Source of the DNA: CBDVBZ01 sp965372355
Lineage (GTDB): Bacteria; Krumholzibacteriota; Krumholzibacteriia; WVZY01
Direction: 5' to 3'
Length of the DNA: 15,217 nucleotides
Assembly: GCA_965372355.1 (NCBI GenBank)
Contig: CBDVBZ010000089.1
Location: 1-15,217, forward strand
Shown: positions 14,233-15,217 of the stretch, one piece after another
How the letters are laid out: every line of letters begins with the position of its first letter
Numbering within the stretch: the first letter of the stretch is position 1
Position numbers and translations under genes: made by a program
The notes under the pieces: generated by a model
The model's input: only the letters and a program-made list of their open reading frames with translations
Databases searched by the model: none
What the model was told of the DNA's origin: nothing

Positions 14233-14964
14233 TTACTGACAAATAACCGGTTCAACGCTAACGCGAATTCGAACCGTGAGCTGCGACCCAGGTAGGCCGC
14301 CGGCGGCGGGCTGGACGTTGCGCCGCTTGATACGAAAGCGCTGGTCGGTGCGGGTCGGATTACCAGTGTCCGGTACCGTGAGGGTGCCTGGGTCACCGGC
14401 GACCCACGGTCCTGTGTAGTCTCGTGACTCCACCCGCGACTCGTCCGCCAGCGTAGAATGTGACCAAGTCACTGCGATAGGCACGCCTGCGGTTGTGACT
14501 GTATTGGCGACTGGGGAAGTGATCGCATGAAGGCTCGGCGCGGTCGCCCGCACGCTGGTGACGTTATCAGCGCCGCTGGTCACATTGAGGGTGTACAAGC
14601 CGCCGGCATAACCGGGGTGCATCAGCAGAGCGTAGTCGCCGGCCGCCAGTGTGTCCTCGGATAGCGTAACGTTTCCGAACCCACCACTAATCGTCACGGT
14701 CGCTCCTGAAACCGGCGCGCCGGTCGTGTCGGTGACCGTTGCGAAGAAGTCGGTCTCGAACGTCCCCGGCCCAGTGTCTCTCCCCTCAGCCTGCACAACG
14801 ACTTGGAGCGTCCCGGTGCCGCTTCCAGGGGAGTTGCCAGGTCCGCCGCCGATTGGTCCCGACGGAGAATCGGAGCTGCTACAACCGAAGGTCGCAGCAG
14901 CCAGCGCCGTGATGGCCGCAGTAAGAAAGGATAGCTTCACATATGAAAACGACTTAGAAAACAT
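14233..14964 (-). CDS. Lipoprotein with Ig-like beta domains, unknown function
   Basis: Encodes 243 residues on the minus strand. A hydrophobic leader ends in FGC (Cys28), followed by a Ser/Gly/Pro-rich linker. The first domain (about 50-150) has the pattern FFATVTDTTGAPVSGATVTI...GDYAL, typical of Ig-like or carboxypeptidase-regulatory-like folds. The second (about 150-243) starts with ITSPVANTVTTAGVPIAVTW, contains RTDQRFRIKRRN and ends in GSQLTVRIRVSV; I do not recognise its family. The start ATG 14964 is chosen because the signal peptide begins there and an AAGGTAAGG segment precedes it. The frame is open another 73 codons upstream, but that would bury the lipobox. A TAA in another frame overlaps this ATG (TAATG). 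It forms a probable two-gene unit with the smaller lipoprotein 39 nt downstream. Confidence 0.72.
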   Translation of the reverse strand: MFSKSFSYVKLSFLTAAITALAAATFGCSSSDSPSGPIGGGPGNSPGSGTGTLQVVVQAEGRDTGPGTFETDFFATVTDTTGAPVSGATVTISGGFGNVTLSEDTLAAGDYALLMHPGYAGGLYTLNVTSGADNVTSVRATAPSLHAITSPVANTVTTAGVPIAVTWSHSTLADESRVESRDYTGPWVAGDPGTLTVPDTGNPTRTDQRFRIKRRNVQPAAGGLPGSQLTVRIRVSVEPVICQ

Positions 14965-15216
14965 TACCTTACCTTCGGATCGAATTGGGGGGCTCGCAGT
15001 AGCGTAGGCAAAACGCGCCAACCGTCCAATGACGTGCAAGAGCCGGGCCAGTGGGAGATCGACGTGGTACGGATGAAAGCCTTCGATCTCACCGGAAATT
15101 GGCTGGATGACGAGAAAAGGGTACTCCGGGAGGGATTGGGTGGTGCTTCGGGCCTCAAAGAAGGGCCTGTACGAACGGTTCAAAAGTTCGAGGTTCGTAT
15201 TGTCCGGCCCGCCATA
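14965..15216 (-). other. Coding-like open frame entering from beyond the window, possible gene remnant
   Basis: On the minus strand the lipoprotein frame stays open from the window edge (15216) to the lipoprotein ATG, 84 codons without a stop. The codons mostly end in C or G, as in neighbouring genes. The translation looks protein-like, for example NRSYRPFFEA, LPEYPFLVIQP and GFHPYHVDLPLARLL. I do not recognise it. It may be the 3' part of an upstream gene that has lost its stop or shifted frame, since another frame ends in TAATG exactly at the lipoprotein start. It may also be an unusual N-terminal extension, or chance. Confidence 0.35.
15001..15029 (-). promoter_or_regulatory. Weak candidate promoter of the lipoprotein pair
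   Basis: Read on the minus strand, TTGGAC (15029-15024) and TACGCT (15006-15001) are 17 nt apart, placing a start about 30 nt before the lipoprotein ATG. Matches to consensus are modest (about three of six each). It lies inside the coding-like frame, so it is only a suggestion. Confidence 0.25.
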
Positions 15217-15217
15217 G

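Noticed and set aside
1..15217. CRISPR array or toxin-antitoxin pair
   Set aside because: No evenly spaced direct repeats and no small paired genes of recognisable type were seen in either strand.

Overview
The window looks like chromosomal DNA of a GC-rich, free-living, diderm (outer-membrane) bacterium. A very large secreted C25-type protease ends in a YPNPF...WDG...GLY tail of the FlgD-like/type IX-sorting class. Several lipoproteins and a small cysteine-rich secreted protein are present as well. In my recollection this mix fits the FCB-related candidate phyla (Eisenbacteria/Krumholzibacteriota/Latescibacteria type). That placement is an inference; no rRNA or other marker gene is present to confirm it.

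Layout. (1) 33-635: a secreted, cysteine-rich 200-residue protein with an excellent ribosome binding site, closed by a textbook terminator (666-705). (2) 636-987: a gene-free stretch holding that terminator, a small inverted repeat and two candidate promoters. (3) 988-5085: a 1365-residue C25 (gingipain-like) peptidase. (4) 5261-13525: seven co-directional, tightly packed genes: murQ, a lipoprotein sugar-binding protein, two CUT1-type ABC permeases, anmK, a SpoIID/LytB-domain lipoprotein, and a two-domain nagZ. (5) 13560-13752: promoter, tRNA-Asp(GTC) with encoded CCA, and terminator. (6) 13780-14964, minus strand: two consecutive small lipoprotein genes, preceded by a coding-like open frame that runs to the end of the window.

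The most interesting unit is region 4. Read by known family functions, it is a nearly complete peptidoglycan amino-sugar salvage route. The SpoIID-family lytic enzyme would generate 1,6-anhydro-MurNAc ends from peptide-free glycan. The ABC importer would bring a GlcNAc-anhMurNAc-type sugar across the inner membrane. Cytoplasmic NagZ would split it, AnmK would hydrate and phosphorylate anhMurNAc to MurNAc-6-P, and MurQ would convert that to GlcNAc-6-P plus D-lactate. Here an ABC importer occupies the place that AmpG (Gram-negatives) or the MurP PTS (Bacillus) takes in known pathways. No ATPase subunit is encoded in the cluster. Two RNA-level structures interrupt the operon: a 12-pair hairpin just after the binding-protein gene (7413-7443), and a roughly 130-nt element closed by a long terminal inverted repeat just before anmK (9152-9281).

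All product calls come from reading motifs by eye. No database search or structure prediction was run.
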